DNA of 64,000 nt from JBBDYH01 sp040901795 (GTDB lineage Bacteria > Planctomycetota > Planctomycetia > Pirellulales > JALHPA01), in the NCBI GenBank assembly GCA_040901795.1, contig JBBDYH010000148.1:7240-71239 (forward strand). The letters are read 5' to 3'. The position numbers and the translations under genes were made by a program. Positions 44,474 to 53,250 of this stretch are shown here, piece after piece. The number at the start of each line of letters is the position of its first letter. The first letter of the stretch is position 1. The notes under the pieces are model-generated. The model searched no databases and was not told the DNA's origin. It saw only the letters and a list, made by a program, of their open reading frames with translations.

Positions 44474-45934
44474 TCATTCCGCCGGCGTACTGCGCCCGGC
44501 GGTCTTGTATTGCTCCAGTAACACGGTAAGTCGGGCCACAGTTTCCGGCTCTTGCGACCACAGGTTCTTCTGTTCATGAGGATCGTTGGCGAGGTGATAC
44601 AACTGGCCGAGCGGTTCACCCGGTTTTAGCTTGATAGTGCGTGGCTCGCTGAATCCGTGCGATCCAAGCGCAAAGCATAACTTCCACGGCCCTTGCCGAA
44701 TCGCCAGCGTGCCGTCGCCCGACTGGTGCACGGTGGCCTGGCGAATCGGCTGCTGGCGTGCTTCGCCGAGTAGCGCGGGCAAAATGTTGTAGCTATCCTC
44801 GCCTGCGTCGGCCGGCAGTGAGGTATCAAGGATCGCGGACATCGTGTGCATCAAATCGGTCAAACAAATCGTTTCGTCGCTCGTCGTGCCCGATTTAATT
44901 TGCCCCGGCCATCGCGCGATAAACGGCACTCGATGTCCACCTTCCCAAAGATCGGCCTTTTGCCCGCGCAAGCCGCCGTTCGCACGATGAGAGTATTGCT
45001 CGATATCGCTGGGCAACCAATGCGCGCCGTTATCACTCGTCAGAATTACCAGTGTATTCTCCGCCAGTCCGTCGTCGGCAAGCGCTGCCAGCACGCGGCC
45101 GATCGCGGCATCGGTCTGTACGACGAAGTCGCCATAGTAGCCGGCCTGGCTCTTGCCGCGGAACTCCGCCGTAGGCATCCACGGTGTATGTGGCGAATTG
45201 AGCGCCAGGTACAGGAAGAACGGACGATCCCTGGTTTGCTTTCCGATAAACTCGACCGCCTTGTCGGTGATCGCCGGCAGCACATCCTCATGCTTGAAAC
45301 TGGGCGCGATCGCGCCGGCGCGCCAAAATCCCCCGCCGCCGTTGCGACGCATCTGGCTGGCCGCGATCGTGGCGGTCGGCCGCTCAACGGCGCGATCGTT
45401 CTCGACAAATACGTACGGCGGAAAATCGAGCGACGATGGAATGCCAAAGGCGTAATCGAAGCCGACGGTGTGCGGGCCTGCCGGAAAGGGCCGGTCATAA
45501 TCGGTCGGCTTCTTGTCCCCCAGACCAAGGTGCCACTTGCCCACCGCGCCAGTCGTGTAGCCGTGCTGCTTGAGGAGCGATGCCACGGTCAAGCGATCCG
45601 GCTCGATGAGCAGCGGATCGTATCCTTGCAGCACGCCACTTTTAAGCGAAGTCCGCCAACTGTAGCGGCCGGTGAGAATGCCGTAGCGCGTGGGCGTACA
45701 AACCGCCGACGGCGAATGCGCGTCCGTGAATCGAATCCCCTCGCTGGCCAACCGATCGCAGTGCGGCGTCGGGATCTTCGACTCGGCGTTGTAACAGCGC
45801 AAGTCGCCGTAGCCGAGGTCGTCGGCAAGTATGAAGACGACGTTTGGGCGATTCGCAGGCGCGTCGGCGGCGGCGACAAATGCACTGATAAGCGAACCGA
45901 TGAAGAGTGCCATGAAACCGGCGCGTTGGATCAT
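44474..45934 (-). CDS. Exported formylglycine-dependent sulfatase (type I)
   Basis: A 486-residue sulfatase with a signal peptide (about residues 1-26). The metal-binding start is PNVVFILADDLGYGDLRCY. The formylglycine motif is SAVCTPTRYGILTGRYSWRT (C-x-P-x-R), so it requires an FGE-type activating enzyme not present in this window. Other family elements are TGAVGKWHLGLGDKKPTDYD and LVILTSDNGAHWLPSD. It hydrolyses sulfate esters, probably of sulfated polysaccharide. Its start overlaps xseA's stop by four bases, an unusual pairing with a DNA repair gene. Confidence 0.92.
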   Translation of the reverse strand: MIQRAGFMALFIGSLISAFVAAADAPANRPNVVFILADDLGYGDLRCYNAESKIPTPHCDRLASEGIRFTDAHSPSAVCTPTRYGILTGRYSWRTSLKSGVLQGYDPLLIEPDRLTVASLLKQHGYTTGAVGKWHLGLGDKKPTDYDRPFPAGPHTVGFDYAFGIPSSLDFPPYVFVENDRAVERPTATIAASQMRRNGGGGFWRAGAIAPSFKHEDVLPAITDKAVEFIGKQTRDRPFFLYLALNSPHTPWMPTAEFRGKSQAGYYGDFVVQTDAAIGRVLAALADDGLAENTLVILTSDNGAHWLPSDIEQYSHRANGGLRGQKADLWEGGHRVPFIARWPGQIKSGTTSDETICLTDLMHTMSAILDTSLPADAGEDSYNILPALLGEARQQPIRQATVHQSGDGTLAIRQGPWKLCFALGSHGFSEPRTIKLKPGEPLGQLYHLANDPHEQKNLWSQEPETVARLTVLLEQYKTAGRSTPAE

Positions 45935-47199
45935 ATTGTCCCTCCTTCGCTTTCCACGTGCTGCACTTCACTAATCGCCTGGCCGTGCGCAAACCGCGTG
46001 CGAATCTGATCGCCGGCATGTAGCACCACCGCGTCGTCAACGAGCCGACCATCAGAGATGCGTGTCGTCAGGCTGTACCCGCGCCCCAGGATAGCCAATG
46101 GACTGAGCGAGTCCAATTGGGCAGCTAATGCGTTGAGCACGCTCTTTGCGCTTGCCAGCAGGTGTCTGGCTCCTCGGCCCATGCGCGACGCAATAGAATC
46201 CAGATCGCGCGCATAGTTCAATACGCGATCAAACGGCCGGCGAAACGCCCGATGCACGGCGATTTGCTCCAAACGCCGTCGCGCCTCAGCCGCGCGTCGG
46301 CGAAGCGCTCGGATCAATCGCTGTTGCCGGACGGTCAACGCCGCTTGCACTTCATCGGCCGCCGGTACAACGCGCTCAGCCGCTTCGCTGGGGGTGAGCG
46401 CCCGCACGTCGGCTGCCAGATCTGAAAGCGTGACATCGATCTCATGCCCCACCGCCGACACGACCGGCAACTGGCTGCCGGCGATCGCCCGCACAACCAC
46501 TTCCTCGTTGAACGCCCACAGGTCTTCGAGGCTTCCTCCGCCGCGGCCGACGACGAGCACATCCACCGCGTGATCCGTTCCGGCCAGCCGATTTGCCGTG
46601 TCGATTCCGGCGGCGATCTCCGCGGCAGAGCCGTCCCCCTGGACACGGGCGGGGATGATGAGAACGCTCGCGCCGCGCCAACGTCGCTGGAGCACCTGCA
46701 AAAAGTCCCGCACAGCGGCGCCGGTCGGACTGGTGACAAAGCCGATTCGCCGAGGGAACGTTGGCAACGGGCGCTTCCGAGCTGGATCAAACAGCCCCTC
46801 GGCCGCCAGTTTCTCGCGCAGCTTCCGCAGCGCAAGCTCCAAGGCCCCAACGCCGCGCGGCTGGATTTCCTCAATGACTAACTGGTACTGGCCGCGCGGC
46901 GGGTACAGGTCGATGTGTCCACGACAAATCACTTCCAACCCATCGTGCGGCTCGAAGCGGAGCCGGCTCGCGACGGTTCGCCAAATGACGGCCTTAATCT
47001 GCGCCTGATCGTCCTTGAGCGTGAGGTAGCAATGCCCGGATTGCGGTTTCGAGAAATTCGAGATTTCGCCGGCCACCCAGACTGAGGGGAACGTCGCCTC
47101 GACCAACTCTTTGAGGAACAACGTGAGCTGGGAGACCGAGAGGATCGGCTCGGGGGTTGCCAGCGACTTGATTGGCTCCGCATACGTCATGCAGGCCAA
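45931..47199 (-). CDS. xseA: Exodeoxyribonuclease VII large subunit
   Basis: A 422-residue subunit of the single-strand exonuclease. The N-terminal OB-fold covers about residues 20-115 (ILSVSQLTLFLKELVEATFP, VAGEISNFSKPQSGHCYLTL). The catalytic domain includes RIGFVTSPTGAAVRDFLQVL, VLVVGRGGGSLEDLWAFNEE and PVVSAVGHEIDVTLSDLAAD. A helical C-terminal segment contains AILGRGYSLTTR. The small subunit (xseB) is not visible nearby, although it is often adjacent. The start may also be the internal ATG at residue 4. Confidence 0.95.
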   Translation of the reverse strand: MACMTYAEPIKSLATPEPILSVSQLTLFLKELVEATFPSVWVAGEISNFSKPQSGHCYLTLKDDQAQIKAVIWRTVASRLRFEPHDGLEVICRGHIDLYPPRGQYQLVIEEIQPRGVGALELALRKLREKLAAEGLFDPARKRPLPTFPRRIGFVTSPTGAAVRDFLQVLQRRWRGASVLIIPARVQGDGSAAEIAAGIDTANRLAGTDHAVDVLVVGRGGGSLEDLWAFNEEVVVRAIAGSQLPVVSAVGHEIDVTLSDLAADVRALTPSEAAERVVPAADEVQAALTVRQQRLIRALRRRAAEARRRLEQIAVHRAFRRPFDRVLNYARDLDSIASRMGRGARHLLASAKSVLNALAAQLDSLSPLAILGRGYSLTTRISDGRLVDDAVVLHAGDQIRTRFAHGQAISEVQHVESEGGTI

Positions 47200-47239
47200 T
47201 ATACCGGGGACCCGAAGAAGCGACGAGTGAGCGCCCGCG

Positions 47240-48049
47240 CTATGCCGCTTTGCGCGGCGACGGCGCAGGCAGAGTCGGGCGCTTCGAAACAGGTGGCATC
47301 GGTCCGCGGAGCAAGTGCGGCGGATGAACGTACTGATGGCGATGCGGCGACGGCTCGCGACGAACCTCTGTTTCGTTCAGTTTGCGTGTGCCGGATTCGG
47401 CCCAAGCTTCGGCTTCTAAGGTCAACCGATTGAGTAATGTCTCGACGTGCTGCCGGTAGTGCTCGATGCCGGCGCGGTCCAGGTCGCTGGGCAATTGAAT
47501 CGCGGGGCTGAGGACGGTGCGGGCGCGCGAATACGGACGCGGAAGGGCGAAGCGGTCCCAGGACTTCATCCGCCACGGCCGATCGTAGCCAATACCGGCC
47601 GCCACAATGGGCAGCCCTAATTTGCTGGCCAGGTAAATCGGCCCCTGGGCGAGTTTCCGGCGCGGGCCGCGCGGGCCGTCAGGTGTAATTGCCAGGTTAC
47701 GGCCGCGGCTATTTTCCATCAGCTCTCGAAGAGCCGCCGCGCCCCCGCGATACGTCGAGCCGCGCACGCACTCGAAGCCCATGTGATACGCCGTTCGTGT
47801 GAGGATCTCGGCATCGCGATGCTGGCTCAGCAGCAACGTGTAGTTATTGTTGCCGCGAAGGTAGAGCGGAAAGAGGAGATACTCATGCCAGAGCACAAAG
47901 ATCTTCTGACCGTCGAATCGGTGGTTCACTGGGTCAACGGTCGGATCGTAGAACGAGCACTTGTATTCGAGCGTGCTCATCCAGTTCCGCACGGCACACG
48001 AGACGAGCAAGCCGCCGAGATCGTGGAGAAAGGGGCTGGTGATTTTCAT
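47240..48049 (-). CDS. Lysophospholipid acyltransferase family protein (DUF374-like)
   Basis: The protein has 269 residues from the ATG at 48049 (a slightly longer frame begins at 48070). Acyltransferase-like motifs are LLSQHRDAEILTRTAYHMGF (variant of the HX4D motif), the glycine-rich RGSTYRGGAAALRELMENSR and the DUF374-defining AITPDGPRGPRRKLAQGPIY. It probably acylates a lipid A or phospholipid precursor at the cytoplasmic membrane. The C-terminus has about 60 residues of disordered Pro/Arg-rich tail. Located between xseA and dapF with a REP element on its upstream side. Confidence 0.85.
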   Translation of the reverse strand: MKITSPFLHDLGGLLVSCAVRNWMSTLEYKCSFYDPTVDPVNHRFDGQKIFVLWHEYLLFPLYLRGNNNYTLLLSQHRDAEILTRTAYHMGFECVRGSTYRGGAAALRELMENSRGRNLAITPDGPRGPRRKLAQGPIYLASKLGLPIVAAGIGYDRPWRMKSWDRFALPRPYSRARTVLSPAIQLPSDLDRAGIEHYRQHVETLLNRLTLEAEAWAESGTRKLNETEVRREPSPHRHQYVHPPHLLRGPMPPVSKRPTLPAPSPRKAA

Positions 48050-48070
48050 ATGCGCATCCTTGCGTTGCAT

Positions 48071-48186
48071 TCTGTAGGGAACGCCCTCCGTGGCGTGCCG
48101 GAATTGCGTTTTGGTGTCGCCCAGTCAACTCGCCCAGCGGAACGGCACCCGCCATGGCGGGCAAGCTTCGGCCGTTCCCGACAGTG
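48071..48186. mobile_element. Non-autonomous REP/REPIN element (about 115 bp)
   Basis: It starts TCTGTAGGGAACGCCCTCC, identical to the left repeat of the RAYT element, and ends GGCCGTTCCCGACAGTG. Read in reverse it matches 41919-42018: GGGAACGGCCGAAGCTTGCC, then the GCCCGCC/GGCGGG hairpin. It lies just before the acyltransferase start and three bases from the dapF stop. Confidence 0.75.
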
Positions 48187-48188
48187 TC

Positions 48189-49055
48189 CTAAACTTCCTT
48201 CCATTCGCCGGTAAACACTTCCACCGCCGGCCCGGTCATGTAAACGTGGTTGTTCTCGGCGCTCCATTCCAGTTCCAGATCGCCGCCGGGCAGATGTGCG
48301 AGGATCTTGCGCTCGGTGCGGCCGGTCAGCACACCTGCCACACATACCGCGCTTGCGCCGGTGCCGCAGGCTAGTGTAATTCCGCTGCCGCGCTCCCACG
48401 TGCGCATCGTTACCTCCCGCGGTGAATGAACCTGTACCCAATGAACGTTGATTCGCTGGGGAAAAACCGTTGCACGCTCAAATTCGGGGCCTTGCTTCTG
48501 GACTGGCGCCCGTGCTACATCTTCGCAATATAAGATCAAATGTGGGTTCCCCATAGAAACACAGGTAACTCGCGGATCGAGACCGCATTCGTCGAGCATG
48601 CTGACCGGCCAGTTCTCGAACATCGGATAGTCGACGATCCGCTCACCCGGCAGCGTGGTCGGTATCTTTTCCGCTTCAAGGATCGGCTCCCCCATATCGA
48701 CCCGCACGCGTTCCACGCGCTCATCCTTCAGTTCGACGTCCAAAGTCAGCACACCGCGGCCGGTTTCGATCTTGAGTTTTGGCGCGCGGCAGATGTCATG
48801 GTCGTAGACATACTTGGCGACACAACGCACGCCGTTGCCGCACATCTCAGCTTCGGAGCCGTCGGCGTTGAACATCCGCATCCGTGCGTCGGCCACCGGC
48901 GAGGGGCAGATGAAAATCAGCCCGTCGCCGCCGACGCCGAAATGGCGATCGGAAATCGTGCGGGCGAGCTCGGCAGGATCGGCGGGAAACGCGTGTTCAA
49001 AACAATCGATGTACACATAGTCGTTCCCCGCGCCTTGCATCTTGGTGAACTTCAT
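48189..49055 (-). CDS. dapF: Diaminopimelate epimerase
   Basis: A 288-residue cofactor-independent racemase that converts LL- to meso-diaminopimelate for lysine and peptidoglycan. It begins MKFTKMQGAGNDYVYIDC, the standard start. The two catalytic cysteines lie in EMCGNGVRCVAKYVYD and in GITLACGTGASAVCVAG. DVELKDERVERVRVDMGEP and TCVSMGNPHLILY complete the family pattern. Its presence suggests meso-DAP-containing peptidoglycan, consistent with current knowledge of planctomycetes. Confidence 0.96.
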   Translation of the reverse strand: MKFTKMQGAGNDYVYIDCFEHAFPADPAELARTISDRHFGVGGDGLIFICPSPVADARMRMFNADGSEAEMCGNGVRCVAKYVYDHDICRAPKLKIETGRGVLTLDVELKDERVERVRVDMGEPILEAEKIPTTLPGERIVDYPMFENWPVSMLDECGLDPRVTCVSMGNPHLILYCEDVARAPVQKQGPEFERATVFPQRINVHWVQVHSPREVTMRTWERGSGITLACGTGASAVCVAGVLTGRTERKILAHLPGGDLELEWSAENNHVYMTGPAVEVFTGEWKEV

Positions 49056-49125
49056 GGGAACGAATCCTGCTGTATTTTGGGCCGGCTGATTCTACGGAAA
49101 GGCCCAAAGCGGAGCAAACCCGAAA

Positions 49126-49184
49126 CAGTGTAGTCATCACGCTCCGCGTGATGTTTCCTCTCGCGGAGCGAGAGGACTACACAA
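49126..49184. repeat. Double-hairpin repeat, copy 1
   Basis: ACAGTGTAGTCATCACGCTC begins at 49126 and is followed by a CACGCTCCGCGTG hairpin and a CTCGCGGAGCGAG hairpin, closing GGACTACAC. The same pattern, same orientation, recurs at 52895-52953. Confidence 0.8.
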
Positions 49185-49185
49185 G

Positions 49186-49518
49186 TTAGCCTGTCAAATC
49201 AAGGTGTGCGCCAGTCGTGCCGGTCAGATCCTTGCTTTGGCGGAGCGGCGGCGACTCGATCGCCGGGTCGACGGAGTCCTTCTGCCTGGCGTTGGCGCCG
49301 ACTTCCCACAGCCGCCGGCCATCGGCGTCGCGCTCGTTCGTGTCGTGTTCATCACCGTCGGTTTCACCAATGCCGGCAGCGCTTTCGGCGAGCAGATTGT
49401 TTTTGACTTCGCCTTGCTGGCGGGCGGTGTCATGCTGAACGCGCTCGGTGTCCGCGCCGCGCTGGAGAGCAGGCGTCGCGGCAATGCTGCCGAAAAACCC
49501 TAACGGTCCGACGCTCAT
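49186..49518 (-). CDS. Small disordered planctomycete hypothetical protein
   Basis: A 110-residue hydrophilic protein. It begins SVGPLGFFGSIAATPALQRG and continues with charged, glutamine-rich sequence (ERVQHDTARQQGEVKNNLLA), then EHDTNERDADGRRLWEVGAN and a C-terminal KDLTGTTGAHLDLTG. I recall similar short proteins in other planctomycete genomes; none has a known function. No signal peptide or membrane helix. Confidence 0.6.
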   Translation of the reverse strand: MSVGPLGFFGSIAATPALQRGADTERVQHDTARQQGEVKNNLLAESAAGIGETDGDEHDTNERDADGRRLWEVGANARQKDSVDPAIESPPLRQSKDLTGTTGAHLDLTG

Positions 49519-49664
49519 GGGTTTGCCTCCTGCTCAAAGACGGAGACTGGGGGTGGATTCTGAAAGCGGTACTGAAAGTTTAGGTCATGACGGAGCATTC
49601 AGGGCGTTGGGGTTCAATCTTTCGGGCTGCACGGACAAGCTAAAGCTTGGACTCCAACGCACTC

Positions 49665-52600
49665 CTACCGCCTCCCACCACCAGGCACGGCGGCCTGTGT
49701 CGATGGCTGCGGCAGCGGCAGCGGTTGCACCCGTGGCTGCATGCCAGCTTGCAATTGCTCCAGCACCTGGTTGATGCCGGGAAAGGCTTCGCGATGAATG
49801 CTCGGGCTGGCCAGGTTGCCGTCCACGCGAATCTGCATAATCTGCTGGCTTGCCTGTCCCATCACGTTCTTGAACAGCGGCAACTGCCAATCGCTGCGGC
49901 CCACGATCGCGCTCAGTGTCGCCTGAATGTCGCTGTTGAGGTTCATCTCGCCCGTTCCCACCAGGCTGATCGCGTCGCCTGCAAATTCGATGCGATCCAA
50001 GTAGATGTGTTCACCGTCGATGCGAAAGTTCGCATCGCTGTTGGTGAATCCCGTGTTGTCGGGGAGGCGAATGCTCAAGATGGACAACAATTGCACCATC
50101 AGCGGCAGCTCGTAAATGTCCGCTTCGCGCAGCCAAACCTGACCATAGCCCTCCATCGCATGAACGCCGGCGCCCCGGCCGCCCAGCACGAGCCCCGCGC
50201 CGACTCTGCCTTTGAGTCGTTGTTTTCCAGCAAGCTGCTCGCGCGCGAGGCGCTCCAGATCCCCGTTGCTCAACGTCGCCTGAAGCACATAATCGGGCGG
50301 CTCCCGCAGGCTAACCGACAGATCGGCGACGACCGTGCCCCCATACAGTTTGGCGGTCATCCGCCGTGGCGCCTGGTTCAATTGGGGTGGCCGGGCATGC
50401 GTTCCAAGGATGACTTTTTGGTCGTCGATCCATAGCGGGCCACGCAAATCCGTAAACTGAAACTCCTTGAACGCGAGGCTGTCGATCGTCAACTCGCCAG
50501 CAGACCAAAGCCGCCGGCCGTCGTGCTGACCTTCCAGGTGCAGCATGCCCCTGACGTTTTCTAAAAGCACGCCCGCAGTGATGGATGATTGATGCACGGT
50601 GAAGTCGAGGTTCCAAGCGGATTTCAGCGGATCACCCGTAACACCACTTCCCGCCAGGTCGAAGCTGCCATAGAGGTTAATCGCGCCTGTCGGCTTAAGC
50701 TGCAGCCCCACTTTCTTGAGCGCGGGAGGCAGGGCCGCCAATAGCTCTGGGTCTGCCCGCAGTTGATCGGCCGTCAGCCGCTTGAAGTGCAGCCGCCAGG
50801 CGCCTTCGTTGAACCTGCAGTAGCCGGTCGCCGAGACCTTAGTACGGCCGTGGACAGCGCGTAGCTCCGCGAAATCGACGCGATCCTCATCGGAGCTATA
50901 GACAAATACCGGTCGTTCTCCGCCGCTGCCGCGCAAGCGCTCCAATCGGTACGGGAACTGGACCGGTTCCAGAGAGGCATTGTCGCCGAATTGATTGATG
51001 CGAACCGCAATGCTCGGCTTGCGGCTGCCGGCGATGTACTTCACATCGACTCCGAGATCGATCGAGCCGCGCGGCCGCAAGTCGTTCCATACCTTTCGCG
51101 CGGGCGCCGGCAATGCGTCACGCAGTTCTTCTTCCAGTGCAATTCCCTGCCCGTCGAAGTGGAGCGTTAGCTCGCTCCCCTCGTCGGTGTGTTGCAGCCG
51201 GGCTCGGCAGAGAATTTGGCCGATGTCGTTGTTCCCTTTCAGGTCATCCGACCACCAGGCCCCGTCCCGCATTTGCACAGTGCCGCGAATATTGCTGATC
51301 GGATAAGCAAACTTATCGTAGCGGACGGAGCCGTGTTGCAAACGCAGTGCGAGTTCCTGATGTGGTCGCGCCTGCTGTGCGTCATCACGAAAAACATTCA
51401 ACACGAAACCAAACGTGCCAGTCGGGTTGAGCGAGCGAACAATGTCTCGCGGTTTTCCGCGAAGGGCATCGATGATCCTCGGCTCGATTGACAGATCCTC
51501 ACCGCGGATTTCGACGCCCCCGGTGAACGCGGGACCAGGATCGTTCACCAGCCCCCTAATGGTGATGTCCCTTCCCGCGGCCTGCGCTACAAGGTTGAGC
51601 GATAGTCGGTTATCCTTCAATTCGACGATGCCCCGTCCTCGATCGACGCGATACGGAAACTTGTAGTACGTGAAGGACACATTGCGGCAGTCCACCGTGG
51701 CTTCCGGCCGCCACTCACTTCCGTCGAACCACAACTTGAGGTGAGCATCAATTTCCCCCGCGGGCTCGAAATTACGCCAATGCGTCAGCAACTGCGGGCT
51801 GAGAATTGCCTCCCAGTTGCGCCCGACGAACAATTGCTTGGCGATGATATCAAGGAATAAGGGCGCCTTGGATGAAAAGCCGTCGAGACGTGCGTAAGCA
51901 TTCAGCGACGACTGTCCAAACTTGCACATCAATTCCTTGACGACCAGCCCGCTGTTATTTGCGTGAAAGTCAGCGGTCAGCTCCGTAAGGGCCTGTGGCA
52001 GTCGTGGATCATCGTATCGCCCACGAGAGATGTGGCCGTCGACGCTAAACGTCCACGGCTGTTCCTCCAAGGGGCGATGAATCACTGCAAACGTCAGCCC
52101 ACAGGTCGCGCGTAACGAAGCGATTGCGGCAAATGGTTCGGCAAGTTCCGCCGGCAGTGCGCTGCGGAACTCGGGCGAAATGTCGAGCCCATTGATCACC
52201 CCTTGCTCAACGTGAAAATCTTCGCCGTTCGCTTCCAATCGTCCGGCCATGGTCACGCGCTGAAAGTAATCGCCGCCGCACGAGGCTTTGAAGCGGACGG
52301 GTTCGTCGCCTCCGGCATGTTCTTCGGTTAGCGGATGTAGTTCGAGATTAATTTCGCGCAGCGTAAAGGTGGGCGAGTTCGGCCGTGTGGAGTCGATAAG
52401 TTCCAGCACGCCATTCTCGATGACGGTCTCGAGTCGATGTTTGCCGAACTTGGGGCAAGGCAGTAATCGAGCGGCGCTCCAGCGGCCGTCGGCCAGCCGC
52501 GTGGCGCGAATTCGCGGACGGCGAACGCGCACGTGCTCAATTTTCGGCTGGCCGCTCAGAAACTCCTGCAGTTCCGTGCGACAAGCAAGTAAGATCTCGT

Positions 52601-52910
52601 CGAAGTAAGCCAGCTCCGCCGACGGCCCTGAAAGCTGGGGGTCGGAGATCGTGATGCCGCGGATCTCAATACCTTCGCCATTCACGAGCAGCGCCGAGCG
52701 CACTTCGACGTCGAGACCCACATAATGCGTGGCGAGCATTTCGAGGACGCGGCGACGAATTTCATCATTGACGTGGTTGTAGTAATAGAGTCCCGCTCCC
52801 ACCGCCGCGGCCAGGGCGACGAGGCTCGTGTACTTGACGCACGACCAACAGAAATGGAACGGGCGAGGGGGGATAACTGCGATTCCTTTCGCGGACAGTG
52901 TAGCTATCAC
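49665..52910 (-). CDS. Giant AsmA/YhdP-like membrane-anchored protein
   Basis: A 1081-residue protein with an N-terminal membrane anchor (YTSLVALAAAVGAGLYYY, about residues 27-44) and a very long beta-rich body. Repeated motifs such as GRLEANGEDFHVEQGVINGL, GEIDAHLKLWFDGSEWRPEA and GMLHLEGQHDGRRLWSAGEL, with a C-terminal LVGTGEMNLNSDIQATLSAI, are typical of the AsmA/YhdP/TamB superfamily, which bridges inner and outer membranes for lipid transfer. The start is a GTG at 52910 that lies inside the repeat at 52895-52953; no other in-frame start precedes the anchor. Confidence 0.75.
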   Translation of the reverse strand: MIATLSAKGIAVIPPRPFHFCWSCVKYTSLVALAAAVGAGLYYYNHVNDEIRRRVLEMLATHYVGLDVEVRSALLVNGEGIEIRGITISDPQLSGPSAELAYFDEILLACRTELQEFLSGQPKIEHVRVRRPRIRATRLADGRWSAARLLPCPKFGKHRLETVIENGVLELIDSTRPNSPTFTLREINLELHPLTEEHAGGDEPVRFKASCGGDYFQRVTMAGRLEANGEDFHVEQGVINGLDISPEFRSALPAELAEPFAAIASLRATCGLTFAVIHRPLEEQPWTFSVDGHISRGRYDDPRLPQALTELTADFHANNSGLVVKELMCKFGQSSLNAYARLDGFSSKAPLFLDIIAKQLFVGRNWEAILSPQLLTHWRNFEPAGEIDAHLKLWFDGSEWRPEATVDCRNVSFTYYKFPYRVDRGRGIVELKDNRLSLNLVAQAAGRDITIRGLVNDPGPAFTGGVEIRGEDLSIEPRIIDALRGKPRDIVRSLNPTGTFGFVLNVFRDDAQQARPHQELALRLQHGSVRYDKFAYPISNIRGTVQMRDGAWWSDDLKGNNDIGQILCRARLQHTDEGSELTLHFDGQGIALEEELRDALPAPARKVWNDLRPRGSIDLGVDVKYIAGSRKPSIAVRINQFGDNASLEPVQFPYRLERLRGSGGERPVFVYSSDEDRVDFAELRAVHGRTKVSATGYCRFNEGAWRLHFKRLTADQLRADPELLAALPPALKKVGLQLKPTGAINLYGSFDLAGSGVTGDPLKSAWNLDFTVHQSSITAGVLLENVRGMLHLEGQHDGRRLWSAGELTIDSLAFKEFQFTDLRGPLWIDDQKVILGTHARPPQLNQAPRRMTAKLYGGTVVADLSVSLREPPDYVLQATLSNGDLERLAREQLAGKQRLKGRVGAGLVLGGRGAGVHAMEGYGQVWLREADIYELPLMVQLLSILSIRLPDNTGFTNSDANFRIDGEHIYLDRIEFAGDAISLVGTGEMNLNSDIQATLSAIVGRSDWQLPLFKNVMGQASQQIMQIRVDGNLASPSIHREAFPGINQVLEQLQAGMQPRVQPLPLPQPSTQAAVPGGGRR

Positions 52911-52953
52911 GCTCCGCGCGATGATACATCCTCGCGCGGAGCGAGAGGGCTAC
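52895..52953. repeat. Double-hairpin repeat, copy 2
   Basis: ACAGTGTAGCTATCACGCTC opens this copy, followed by the GCTCCGCGCG and CTCGCGCGGAGCGAG hairpins and GGGCTAC. It matches copy 1 with a few changes. It contains the GTG start of the AsmA-like gene. Confidence 0.75.
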
Positions 52954-53250
52954 GAAACGGCAGACGGAGGCCGGCCTATCACATGGGCGCAAGCCGGCCA
53001 AAATAGGCAGGAATGGTAATCAGCGCCGCCCGCACGGGTCAAGGTCGGCGAGTCGCAGCTCGACAGGTGTGAAGCCGTGCCGGCGATGCGGTCTCTAACG
53101 ACCCAAGGCCACAGAATTGCCTGGAATCCGCAAAGCCCGTTCGTTTACTTCGCTCGCGGTCTGGGTATACTCGGAGGCACGGTGAATTCGGGGGAGTTCC
53201 GCCGCTCAGATTCCGGCCGGGCCACACTTTTCGAGGGAGCACACGCGCCA
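52954..53250. other. Gap between divergent AsmA-like and MFS genes
   Basis: The upstream part of the MFS open frame (53077-53250) has no transporter features. No terminator or convincing promoter pair was identified. The region is expected to contain the promoters of both divergent genes. Confidence 0.35.
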
